NCBI RefSeq assembly: GCF_900103825.1
Contig: NZ_FNIF01000009.1
Span: forward strand, 118,419 to 182,418
Reading direction: 5' to 3'
Length of the DNA stretch: 64,000 nucleotides
DNA from: Paenibacillus sp. yr247
GTDB taxonomy: Bacteria > Bacillota > Bacilli > Paenibacillales > NBRC-103111
Positions within the stretch are counted from its first letter, which is position 1; every line of letters begins with the position of its first letter. The translations under genes were made by a program, and so were the position numbers. This document shows, piece by piece, positions 34,711 to 42,549 of this stretch. Under the pieces are notes generated by a model. The model was not told where the DNA came from and made no database searches. It saw only the letters and a program-made list of their open reading frames with translations.

Positions 34711-35187
34711 GTGGCAATGATTAATGGAATCAGGCTACGGGCTAGAAGAAAGGTACCTGGTACCGTGTACCAATCTCGCTCGACTATAGAGATCGATGGG
34801 GAAAAGGCGGGGCATTCTCTTTTTGATCAATCAAGTAACCTCGTCTCGATTCATATTATTGAGAAGAAAAAGGCTATGTTGGGGGAGCGGATTCAGGACT
34901 ATTTTATGGCCAATCCCCCTATCGTTGAGTCTATTGAAGTCTTTATTCTTGAGCTACAAGAATTATCCAATCACGAAAAAACCTTCAAACGCTGCATCAA
35001 GGATGGATACACATTATTAGCGATCTTTCGTTATCGCAAGCGTCATTGGGTCTATGATTTCAAGTACAAGCGGACGGAATGTATTGCTATACAAGACGAG
35101 GCAACCCTTTCGGAGTGTATTAAAATGAAGCTCGCCGTAGAAATCAGTGTTTACAGAAGCACAGAGGATTTTTGTATCAAATGTTAA
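34711..35187 (+). CDS. hypothetical protein
   Basis: 158 residues. I chose GTG 34711 because AGGTGG lies 8 bases upstream and the longer frame would overlap the previous gene and its terminator. Basic N-terminus (INGIRLRARRKVPGT), then alternating strands and helices. It ends CIKC. No family recognised. Confidence 0.6.
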   Translation: MAMINGIRLRARRKVPGTVYQSRSTIEIDGEKAGHSLFDQSSNLVSIHIIEKKKAMLGERIQDYFMANPPIVESIEVFILELQELSNHEKTFKRCIKDGYTLLAIFRYRKRHWVYDFKYKRTECIAIQDEATLSECIKMKLAVEISVYRSTEDFCIKC

Positions 35188-35257
35188 GCAGCTGCCAGAT
35201 GCAAAATATTATTGTGGCATGAAAAATAATAAGCCATCTATGAAGGAGAAGATCGTG

Positions 35258-35509
35258 ATGAATCTTAAAGGAAATAACTATCCGTCGGGCTTATATACTA
35301 AAAAATCTGGCTATGACGAATTACAACGGCTAAAGGCAAGTTATACTCGTAACGGGTATAACTTGCTATATGATGATGTTAATAGTATCTCCCTTTGGAA
35401 AGCTGGGAACTCCACTATTGGCGGTCAAAGCGTGAAGTTCAGCCTTGAGAGAACAAAGTTATTTTGGTTTCGCATCCGTCAAGAAGTCGAAATAGAACGA
35501 AAGATCTGA
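35258..35509 (+). CDS. hypothetical small basic protein
   Basis: 83 residues from ATG 35258 with AAGGAG upstream; in-frame ATGs at 35219 and 35240 are alternatives. Basic (NNYPSGLYTKKSGYDELQRL, FSLERTKLFWFRIRQE). Not recognised. Followed by two strong hairpins. Confidence 0.5.
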   Translation: MNLKGNNYPSGLYTKKSGYDELQRLKASYTRNGYNLLYDDVNSISLWKAGNSTIGGQSVKFSLERTKLFWFRIRQEVEIERKI

Positions 35510-35544
35510 ATGAATTAGCTGATAACAGATATAAGAAATAAGGT

Positions 35545-35607
35545 CCTCCACCCCTGCGTGGAGGGGAGCGATTTTAATGCCCCCCTGCACGCTATTTGCA
35601 GGGGGGC
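35545..35607 (+). terminator. tandem strong hairpins between genes
   Basis: CCTCCAC (35545-35551) pairs GTGGAGG (35558-35564), and GCCCCCCTGCA (35579-35589) pairs TGCAGGGGGGC (35597-35607). The second is an 11-bp perfect stem with little T run, so it may be an RNA-processing or stability element rather than a plain terminator. Confidence 0.6.
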
Positions 35608-35628
35608 TAATTTAAGGAGGAACCTATA

Positions 35629-36270
35629 ATGGACAAAAAATGGACGATGAACAAGCAGTTCAAGGATAGCACTCAAAAAGCGGCGGTATCTAACTTAGTC
35701 GAAGAGGTCGAACAAAGGGACGATCGAAGTCATCCTTCCGTTCAATTCCGAATGGGGATGTTTCGAACACAGACTCCTATTGCTTATAACGGGTTCATTA
35801 CCGGCTTTACGAACGATGTAGAATATTCACCCTTCTTTACCCGTGCTGAATCGGACCGTGTCATTCAGCTTCTCGAAACTGAGGATTTTAAATTTCGGTA
35901 CGATGAATCCATTGATGCCTACTGGGTTAGCTTGGACGGTGAAAAGGATTGTGATATTCATTATCCAGTCGATATCAACGTTAATGGCGTAACGCTTCAT
36001 GTCTACCCGATCGGTGCCGGTTACGTCGTTTGGGAAGAGAACCGAGAACATCGATATTATTTAAACGTGGATGCAGAAACTGGTGAAGAAGGATGGATTT
36101 TCTTCCATGATCCGGACAGACACCGAGAAGAGGATAACATTTTAGAGGTTTACAACGATCCCTGTTTTAGCCGCAGACGATTCGATAAGATGTCGCTCTT
36201 GATGATCACGAAGAATGAATATGACGAATTGTTTTTGTTGCACGACAAACCAGAAGACGTTAAGTTTTGA
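35629..36270 (+). CDS. hypothetical protein
   Basis: 213 residues; ATG after AAGGAGGA. An acidic soluble protein, beta-rich from residue 45 on (FITGFTNDVEYSPFFTRAES, YWVSLDGEKDCDIHYPVDIN, VYPIGAGYVVWEENREHRYY). Not recognised. Its stop codon lies inside the first iteron of the array that follows, so it may encode the protein that acts on that array (inference from position only). Confidence 0.65.
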   Translation: MDKKWTMNKQFKDSTQKAAVSNLVEEVEQRDDRSHPSVQFRMGMFRTQTPIAYNGFITGFTNDVEYSPFFTRAESDRVIQLLETEDFKFRYDESIDAYWVSLDGEKDCDIHYPVDINVNGVTLHVYPIGAGYVVWEENREHRYYLNVDAETGEEGWIFFHDPDRHREEDNILEVYNDPCFSRRRFDKMSLLMITKNEYDELFLLHDKPEDVKF

Positions 36271-36343
36271 AGTGACAAACATTGTTTTGAAGTTGACAAT
36301 AATATTTAGAAGTAACAAATAAGGTCTTGAAGTAATTAGGCGC
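36264..36343 (+). repeat. iteron block 1: four 20-bp direct repeats
   Basis: Four units start exactly 20 bp apart at 36264, 36284, 36304 and 36324. All contain GAAGT at the same position; consensus GTYTTGAAGTRACAAAYAA. The fourth unit diverges after AAGTAA and runs into GGCGCC. Confidence 0.85.
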
Positions 36344-36365
36344 CGGCGATTATGTCCACAGAAAA

Positions 36366-36382
36366 TAAAGTCTTAGACTTTA
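36366..36382. repeat. perfect palindrome between the iteron blocks
   Basis: TAAAGTCT and AGACTTTA surround one base. It follows TTATGTCCACA (36350-36360), which resembles a DnaA box with one extra base. The rest of 36383-36495 is AT-rich and non-coding. Confidence 0.6.
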
Positions 36383-36495
36383 TCATAGATTCCTGTTCAA
36401 ATCCAATGGTAAAGTGGTATTTGGTAAAAGAGAGGGGTTGTTTTATTTGGCGGCGGGATTTGATCTTTTTAATATATTAGGCGCTCTTGGCACCC

Positions 36496-36575
36496 CGGTT
36501 GAAGTAAACAATAAAGTTTTGAAGTAACAAACAATGTCTTGAAGTGACAAATACAGTTCTGAAGTATATAAAATG
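36496..36575 (+). repeat. iteron block 2: four 20-bp direct repeats
   Basis: Units start at 36496, 36516, 36536 and 36556, again exactly 20 bp apart, all with GAAGT in register and the same consensus as block 1. Two blocks of four suggest a replication, partition or operator site bound by an element-encoded protein. Confidence 0.85.
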
Positions 36576-36604
36576 ATCTTCTTGGCTACCAAGATGTTGT
36601 CCTT

Positions 36605-37262
36605 AGTCAGCAGCAGCTGCGTTCACTCCATTGGGTGAACGCATATTTTAATCTCTGTGGGTCCAATTCCCCGCAGCTTGCTGCGACAGTAGTAGTAGCT
36701 TAGATTTGAACTATAAGCACATAAGAAAAAATCAGAAGGAGACGCTGTGATTTGAGTAAGTATATACATAAATCACACAACGTTTCAGTGCTCATGTATC
36801 ATTTTGTCTGTCCAGCCAAGTACAGAAGAACGGTGATCAGTAAAGAAGTCGATGAAACGATGAAAGAAATTTGTATCGAAATATCCAAGCGATATGAGAT
36901 CGAATTTTTGGAGATTGGTACAGATAAAAACCATGTGCATTTTCTGATACATTCGGTACCAAGCTACAGTTCAACAAAAATAATACAAACGATCAAGAGC
37001 ATAACAGCGAGAGAAATATTTGCCCGTCATCCAGAAGTAAAAAAGAAATTATGGGGTGGGCAGTTTTGGTCTGATGTCTATTTTGTCAATACGGTCAGTC
37101 AGTTTGGCAGTGAAGCAACGATAAGAAATTATGTGAAGAATCAAGGAGTAGAAGAGATTTTATAAAGTTGCACCAAAAAGTTGATGGGGAGCAGTTGACC
37201 TTGTTCTAAGCGAGCGAAGCGATTTGGGGAAGAAAAGATACCCCGCAGCTTGCTGCGGGGAG
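36605..37262 (+). mobile_element. IS200-type insertion sequence (ends approximate)
   Basis: A single tnpA gene with IS200-style ends: hairpins TGCGTTCAC/GTGAACGCA (about 36617-36643) and CCCCGCAGCTTGCTGCG on the left, and CCCCGCAGCTTGCTGCGGGG near the right end (37241-37260). IS200 elements have no terminal inverted repeats, so the exact ends are not set. Confidence 0.75.
36752..37165 (+). CDS. tnpA: IS200-type Y1 transposase
   Basis: 137 residues, TTG start after AAGGAGA. A single-strand DNA transposase of the HUH class: HVHFLI (the metal-binding His-hydrophobic-His pair), WGGQFWSDVYFVNTV, and the catalytic Tyr in IRNYVKNQ near residue 129. Full length and apparently intact. It is not the partner of the TnpB at 2.3 kb, which lies 33 kb away and has a different type of end. 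Confidence 0.95.
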   Translation: MSKYIHKSHNVSVLMYHFVCPAKYRRTVISKEVDETMKEICIEISKRYEIEFLEIGTDKNHVHFLIHSVPSYSSTKIIQTIKSITAREIFARHPEVKKKLWGGQFWSDVYFVNTVSQFGSEATIRNYVKNQGVEEIL

Positions 37263-37422
37263 AATTCATTGGTAATAAGTTGGTCGAAAAAAGTGGTGAG
37301 TAGTATCTGCATACTCCGATTGAAAGATGCATAGAAATTGCAGAACAACAAATACGCTACGCGTTCTTATATCTTTTATGCCAATCATAAATATTGCTTT
37401 TGTGTATATTGATTGGGACAAT

Positions 37423-38202
37423 TTATTTGTTTAAACTATTTTCTTGGTAACGAATACGGTATGAACGAGGAGATTCGCCTACTTCCCGTTTGAAAATGGA
37501 GCAGAATTGCGCATCATTTGAAAACCCAGAATTCATTGCGATTGAAGTAATAGACTTGTCAGTGTATCGCAGCATTCGAATCGCATTCTCGATTCGTTTG
37601 TTCATAATATAAGTGATTGGCGAGACGCCAAATTTTTGCTTAAACAAATGCCGAAAGTGATGGTAGCTGTAACCTGCCATGGCAGATAGTGTTTCGACGC
37701 GAATGATTTCATTGTAATGCTCATCCATATAATTAATGGCGAACATCAGATTGTCTTCCTGTCTTGCAGGATCTAAAGTCTCTACATTGCGCATGTGTTC
37801 GACGAGTGCTTCACTGATGCACAAATCGAGTTTGACGGCGTATAGAGGCTTTTTTTCCTGCATTTCCTCTTTCATGATCCCTAATATTCCCTCTAGCGTA
37901 TGCTTGTTATCGTCCTTGAACAACCCCTCGTACAACGTAGGTAAACGATGCGTATCGTCAACACGAAAACCTACACACAGTACGTCTGTCTCTTCAAAGC
38001 GTCGTTCATCGTGCTGTGTACCAGGGCGGATGATGGCATACGTATGGGGAGAGTAACGATACTCAATAGGACCAACCTTCGATATGCCGCTGCCTGATTG
38101 ATAGTAAACAAGCTCAAAGCAGTTATGCTTGTGCATCGAAATATAGCTGTCTTTAGGCCGAACTGCATCAAAAATAAAATCCGTTTGCGCCAGCATCCGC
38201 AA
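37423..38202 (-). CDS. AraC-family transcriptional regulator
   Basis: 259 residues; TTG 38202 with AAGGGG 6 bases upstream (ATG 38196 is possible). N-terminal cupin domain (SYISMHKHNCFELVYYQSGS, YAIIRPGTQH), C-terminal pair of helix-turn-helix motifs (VETLSAMAGYSYHHFRHLFK, TSIAMNSGFSNDAQFCSIFK) followed by the AraC tail VGESPRSYR. Divergent from the ribokinase operon with a 149-bp intergenic region, so it most likely controls it. Confidence 0.9.
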   Translation of the reverse strand: MRMLAQTDFIFDAVRPKDSYISMHKHNCFELVYYQSGSGISKVGPIEYRYSPHTYAIIRPGTQHDERRFEETDVLCVGFRVDDTHRLPTLYEGLFKDDNKHTLEGILGIMKEEMQEKKPLYAVKLDLCISEALVEHMRNVETLDPARQEDNLMFAINYMDEHYNEIIRVETLSAMAGYSYHHFRHLFKQKFGVSPITYIMNKRIENAIRMLRYTDKSITSIAMNSGFSNDAQFCSIFKREVGESPRSYRIRYQENSLNK

Positions 38203-38351
38203 CTATCACCCCTTTGCACAAATCACCACATCGTATAAAAAAATGACCACATCATTAAATTATTTTGCACCGCATTCAAGCTACAATAGGAACGAAGTCA
38301 AGAGCACTTTTTCGTATAACCAAATCATAGAACATAATGGAGTGATTTTCA

Positions 38352-39260
38352 ATGAAGGGACAAAAAAGAATTACTGTCGTTGGCAGCCTGAACATGGACC
38401 TCGTCGTCTCCATGCAGCGAATGCCGAGAATCGGAGAAACCGTGAACGGTCATGAAATGCATATCATTCCCGGAGGCAAGGGGGCGAACCAAGCTGTCGG
38501 TTGCGCCAAGCTTGGCGCTCAAGTGTTATTGATCGGTGCTGTTGGCAAAGACAGCTTCGGAGATGAGTTGCTTATAAAATTGGAGACGACAGGCATCTGT
38601 ACGGATTCGATTGTGCGGCTGGATGATTACTCTACGGGGACGGCCACGATTTTCCATACTCCGCAGGACAATTGTATCGTCGTCGTTGCGGGTGCAAATG
38701 GACAATGCACACCAGAGCTAGTTGTCCATTGTGAAGCAAAGATTCGCGAGGCGGACGTGCTACTTGTGCAGTTGGAAATACCGCTCGACTCCGTTCAAAC
38801 CGCCCTACGCATCGCACGAAGCGCCGGCGTCATCACCGTCCTCAACCCAGCTCCAGCGGTGCGGCTGCCAAAAGAGATTCTGGACCTTACAGATGTATTG
38901 ACTCCGAATGAGACGGAATTCGAACTGCTGAGCGGGGCTTCTTATGGCAGTGATGTTGAGCTGCAACAGGGAATGCTGCGATGGGAACAAAACGGTCCGA
39001 GGGTGATTGTGACTCGGGGGGAGAAAGGAGCATCGCTGATTAAGGACGGAGTGCTTCATACCGTACCGACGAGGAGTGTACACGTAGTCGATACGACAGG
39101 AGCAGGTGATGCATTTAATGCCGCCTTATGTTTTTCACTCGCCGGAGGAGGGGACATCCTTGATGCAGTGGATACAGCGGTGAAAGCAGCATCCATATCG
39201 GTTACACGCTTAGGCGCGCAGGCAGGAATGCCGACCATGGAGGAGGTGTCCAGGCTATGA
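38352..39260 (+). CDS. rbsK: ribokinase
   Basis: 302 residues, a PfkB-family sugar kinase that makes ribose 5-phosphate. Seen: VVGSLNMDLVV and the GGKGANQAVG sugar-binding segment (near 42), TLNPAPA-type core VLNPAPAVRLP, NETE, VIVTRGEKGA, and the catalytic DTTGAGDAFNAAL near residue 246. All motifs normal. First gene of a coupled operon: its stop overlaps the ATG of rbsD. Confidence 0.95.
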   Translation: MKGQKRITVVGSLNMDLVVSMQRMPRIGETVNGHEMHIIPGGKGANQAVGCAKLGAQVLLIGAVGKDSFGDELLIKLETTGICTDSIVRLDDYSTGTATIFHTPQDNCIVVVAGANGQCTPELVVHCEAKIREADVLLVQLEIPLDSVQTALRIARSAGVITVLNPAPAVRLPKEILDLTDVLTPNETEFELLSGASYGSDVELQQGMLRWEQNGPRVIVTRGEKGASLIKDGVLHTVPTRSVHVVDTTGAGDAFNAALCFSLAGGGDILDAVDTAVKAASISVTRLGAQAGMPTMEEVSRL

Positions 39261-39658
39261 AAAAAATGGGTATTATCAACAGTGAAATCGCAAAAGTGAT
39301 CGCTGCGATGGGTCATACGGATACGTTGGTTATTGTCGATTCCGGGTATCCGATTCCACCGAACGTTCATCGGATCGACCTCTCGCTCAGGTCTGGATTC
39401 CCCAGTATTTTGGACGTGTTGCAAGAAGTGGAGAAAGAATTGGCAGTGGAGAAACTGACTTGCGCAGCCGAATCCGCTCATTATTGCTCTAGTCTTATCG
39501 AAGAGGCAGTCGCCATGTTCCCGGGCGCAAGCTCGGAATCCGTGCCGCATGCCGAGTTTAAGGATCGCGCAAGATTCGCAGCGGCAATTATTCGTACGGG
39601 AGAATGCACAGCATATTCTAACATTATTTTACAAGCAGGAGTTACTTTCCCCTTGTAA
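39257..39658 (+). CDS. rbsD: D-ribose pyranase
   Basis: 133 residues. Converts beta-ribopyranose to the furanose form that ribokinase uses. Seen: MGIINSEIAKVIAAMGHTDT with the catalytic His, IVDSGYPIPP with Asp, and the C-terminal GECTAYSNIILQAGV. Length and motifs are typical. Coupled to rbsK by a 4-base overlap. Confidence 0.95.
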   Translation: MKKMGIINSEIAKVIAAMGHTDTLVIVDSGYPIPPNVHRIDLSLRSGFPSILDVLQEVEKELAVEKLTCAAESAHYCSSLIEEAVAMFPGASSESVPHAEFKDRARFAAAIIRTGECTAYSNIILQAGVTFPL

Positions 39659-39692
39659 AACCAACATAACCTATCTACAGGAGGAATTTTAT

Positions 39693-40607
39693 ATGATTAA
39701 CTATCCAAAGCTTACTGAAGAAAAACGTCTTCGACGGCTTACCTACCCGCAAGGCCGTATAAGAATGGTACTTGATACCGACACTTTCAACGAAATCGAC
39801 GACCAGTTCGCAGTCGTGTATGCGCTGAAGTCGCCAGAACGACTACAAATTGAGGCTTTCTATGCTGCGCCCTTCTTTAACGAGCTGTCCACAGGACCAC
39901 AAGACGGCATGGAAAAGAGCTATCGCGAATTAAAGAAAATTACCGCTCTACTGCCTGAAGCGGAAGGCATTCCGATCTATCGCGGCTCAGAAGCGTACCT
40001 TCCAGGACCGGAAACGCCTGTTGAAAGCGAGGCTGCGCGCAATCTCGTTGAACGTGCGATGGCTTCCAGCGAGGAAGATCCACTGTATGTTGTCGCGATC
40101 GGTGCAATTACGAACGTGGCCTCAGCCATTCTCATGGAACCGCGCATTATCGAGAAGATCGTCGTTATTTGGCTCGGAGGCAACGCCTTGCATTGGCCGG
40201 ATACGAAAGAATTCAATCTTATTCAGGATTTGCATGCTTCGCGTATTATCTTAGATTGTGGTGTGCCGCTAGTGCTCATTCCCTGCATGGGAGTTGCTAC
40301 CCATTTACAAACGACATTGTCAGAGCTTCGCGATTACGTATATAAACGTGGAGCCATTGGGAAGTATTTGTTCGAAACCTATGAAGGCTGCTGCAACGAT
40401 CATTTCGCCTACTCGCGTGTCATATGGGACATCGCGACAATTGCTTACTTGCAGAATGATTCGTGGTGCGCGAACTCGCTTGTGGCAAGCCCGATTCTCT
40501 CTGAACAATTCCATTGGAGCTTCGACGCCTCGCGTCATTTTATTCGCTACATTTACCATATCCAGCGTGATCACGTGTTTCGAGATTTATTCCAGAGACT
40601 GGAATGA
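39693..40607 (+). CDS. inosine-uridine preferring nucleoside hydrolase family protein
   Basis: 304 residues from ATG 39693 with ACAGGAGG upstream. It cleaves nucleosides to base and ribose, which fits with rbsD and rbsK beside it. Seen: the calcium-binding N-terminus LDTDTFNEIDDQFAV (a longer spacing than the usual DTD-PG-DDA), VAIGAITNVASAILMEP, VVIWLGGNALHWP, FNLIQDLHASRII and a C-terminal IWDIATIAYL. Stop overlaps the next gene (ATGA). Confidence 0.9.
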   Translation: MINYPKLTEEKRLRRLTYPQGRIRMVLDTDTFNEIDDQFAVVYALKSPERLQIEAFYAAPFFNELSTGPQDGMEKSYRELKKITALLPEAEGIPIYRGSEAYLPGPETPVESEAARNLVERAMASSEEDPLYVVAIGAITNVASAILMEPRIIEKIVVIWLGGNALHWPDTKEFNLIQDLHASRIILDCGVPLVLIPCMGVATHLQTTLSELRDYVYKRGAIGKYLFETYEGCCNDHFAYSRVIWDIATIAYLQNDSWCANSLVASPILSEQFHWSFDASRHFIRYIYHIQRDHVFRDLFQRLE

Positions 40608-41491
40608 AGATCTATACGGACAGTGATTTCTTCCGGAGAGCTTCGTTTCCATTGTTCATTGATCAGTATACGATTGGTAAAGGGGAGAAGATCCCAAGCC
40701 ATTCACATTCCTTTCATGAGCTCATGTATGTCCTTGAGGGGGATGCCAGCCATGAAATGATGGGGGTTGTCTATCAACTGAAGCCTGGGGATTTGTTCGT
40801 GCTTGAGCCAGGGATGGGGCATAGCTTTCAGGGCACAGATCAGGAAACGAAGGTTTACAATGTGATGTTTCAGCGTGAATGCCTGCATCACGAGCTTTCC
40901 AGGTTGAGCGAAATTCCGGAATTTATGAAATTTTTCTACTTGGCGCCATTCTTGCGAATGACGTCATCTTTTTATCCGTATACGAATGTGGCCGGCACCT
41001 CTAGGATGCAGCTGGAAGCGAAGCTGCAAACCATGGAGCAAGAACATAAGCATCGGAAGCCTGGATTCGAGCTGTTGCTTAGGACACAGCTGATCGAGAT
41101 GTTTGTTTTAGTTAGTCGCGACCTAATGCAAGTGCAAGAAGCGGAAAGGGATCAATCTCAGCAAAATCAGGATTGGATCAATTTGGTTGTCGCCATGCTG
41201 AAGCAGCAATATACCCAACCGCTGCAGCTCAAGCAATTCAGCCGAATGTGTGGGATGAGTCCCTCATCCTTTGCACAAAAATTTAAGCGATTTACGGGGA
41301 GAAGCTTCCTGAGTTACAAGCAGGAGCTCCAGCTGCAAGAGGCCTGCAGACTGCTTCATAAAACGGAAAAAACGATTCTGGAAGTTGCACAGGAAGCGGG
41401 GTACGACGATCTGAGCTATTTCTATCGGATATTTCGAAAAAAGATGGGGATGCCCCCCGTCCAATACCGCAAGAAAAGGGTTGATGAGTAA
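40604..41491 (+). CDS. AraC-family transcriptional regulator
   Basis: 295 residues; ATG overlaps the hydrolase stop. Cupin domain (GEKIPSHSHSFHELMYVLEG, GDLFVLEPGMGHSFQG) and C-terminal double helix-turn-helix (QLKQFSRMCGMSPSSFAQKF, EVAQEAGYDDLSYFYRIFRK), ending GMPPVQYRKKR. A second regulator for the ribose/nucleoside operon, co-transcribed with it. Confidence 0.9.
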   Translation: MKIYTDSDFFRRASFPLFIDQYTIGKGEKIPSHSHSFHELMYVLEGDASHEMMGVVYQLKPGDLFVLEPGMGHSFQGTDQETKVYNVMFQRECLHHELSRLSEIPEFMKFFYLAPFLRMTSSFYPYTNVAGTSRMQLEAKLQTMEQEHKHRKPGFELLLRTQLIEMFVLVSRDLMQVQEAERDQSQQNQDWINLVVAMLKQQYTQPLQLKQFSRMCGMSPSSFAQKFKRFTGRSFLSYKQELQLQEACRLLHKTEKTILEVAQEAGYDDLSYFYRIFRKKMGMPPVQYRKKRVDE

Positions 41492-41514
41492 GCTCATCAG
41501 CCCTTTTCTCATTT
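41474..41514. terminator. bidirectional terminator
   Basis: AAAAGGG-GATGAG pairs with CTCATC-CCCTTTT between the convergent AraC and dioxygenase genes. Confidence 0.85.
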
Positions 41515-41516
41515 TG

Positions 41517-42296
41517 CTAAGCAAGCTTCGGAAACAGTGGTCCTGAAATTGGCTTGCCTACATCTAGTCCTCTGGCGTAATCGGCGAGAATGTGCGGCTT
41601 ACCGCTGTATGTTATTCCATCAGGCATGTAGATGACAGCCAACACCCGGCGTGGTTTATCGGTTGTATTCGAATGGGCGTAGTGGAACGTTAGTCCGTCA
41701 TGGAACGTGCAGGAACCTGACTTCATTCGGACAATAACCGGCTTCTGTCGTGTTTCTTGTTCTTCTCCATGGACGAACTCATAAATATCTTGTGGCTCAA
41801 TGAGATCGATGGCTTGCAGCTTGCCGATTTTGTGTGACTTCGGTACGAACATCATGCAGCCGTTATCCTCGTTGACATCGTCGAGCGGAAGCCACATCGA
41901 TAGTGCGCCGGATTCGTTCATTGGCCAGTAGGGAAGATCCTGATGCCATGGTGTTGGTTTGGAATCTCCTGGCATCTTAAATAGTAGATGGTCGTGGAAC
42001 AATCGGACCCCAGGCTGACCGGAGAGTTGTCGGGCAGTATCAGCAAATCGTGAATGTAATGAGAATTTGGCCATCCCTCCATGATCACGCCATGTGTTGA
42101 ATCGTTGATTCAGCACACGAAAGTATCCACGGTTTTCTTTGTCTGGCTGTTGGGAATGAGAATGTTCCTCCAAAATGGCTTCATCCGCATATTGGCGAAG
42201 TTCCTCCATCTCTTCTGGCGTGATGATGTTGTCGATTTGAACAAAACCATTTTCCCGGTAAAATGCGATTTGCTCCTCGGTGATCGTTACATTCAT
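41517..42296 (-). CDS. phytanoyl-CoA dioxygenase-family protein
   Basis: 259 residues. Fe(II)/2-oxoglutarate oxygenase: WHQDLPYWP carries the H-x-D iron site (near 118), and HDGLTFHYAHSNTTDKPRR the distal His and the 2-oxoglutarate Arg. N-terminus QIDNIITPEEMEELR is standard. Substrate unknown; in this setting a sugar or natural-product hydroxylation is possible. Preceded on its strand by AAAAGGAGAG. Confidence 0.9.
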   Translation of the reverse strand: MNVTITEEQIAFYRENGFVQIDNIITPEEMEELRQYADEAILEEHSHSQQPDKENRGYFRVLNQRFNTWRDHGGMAKFSLHSRFADTARQLSGQPGVRLFHDHLLFKMPGDSKPTPWHQDLPYWPMNESGALSMWLPLDDVNEDNGCMMFVPKSHKIGKLQAIDLIEPQDIYEFVHGEEQETRQKPVIVRMKSGSCTFHDGLTFHYAHSNTTDKPRRVLAVIYMPDGITYSGKPHILADYARGLDVGKPISGPLFPKLA

Positions 42297-42549
42297 GTGA
42301 TTCAGCTCTCCTTTTATCTGTGATATCTAGGTTATATCACTGGACGGATAGCAATATCTTGGACTTTTAAGCAAACTTATTGGATAAAATTTAGACTCCG
42401 GTTTGACTCCGGCTGAGGTAAACAAAAGACAGTATACAAGTAAACAAAAAAGACTAGAAGAAAAGGAAATAACCTCGTACAATAGCATTAATCGCTATGA
42501 AGGAATTCATTATCCATTCTTTTTATATACTACAAGGAGATGCATATAT

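Noticed and set aside
36264..36575. CRISPR array
   Set aside because: Units are contiguous 20-bp direct repeats without unique spacers, and no cas genes are nearby.
42393..42412. GACTCCGG direct repeat upstream of the YesM gene as an operator
   Set aside because: Only two short copies and no promoter at a matching distance.
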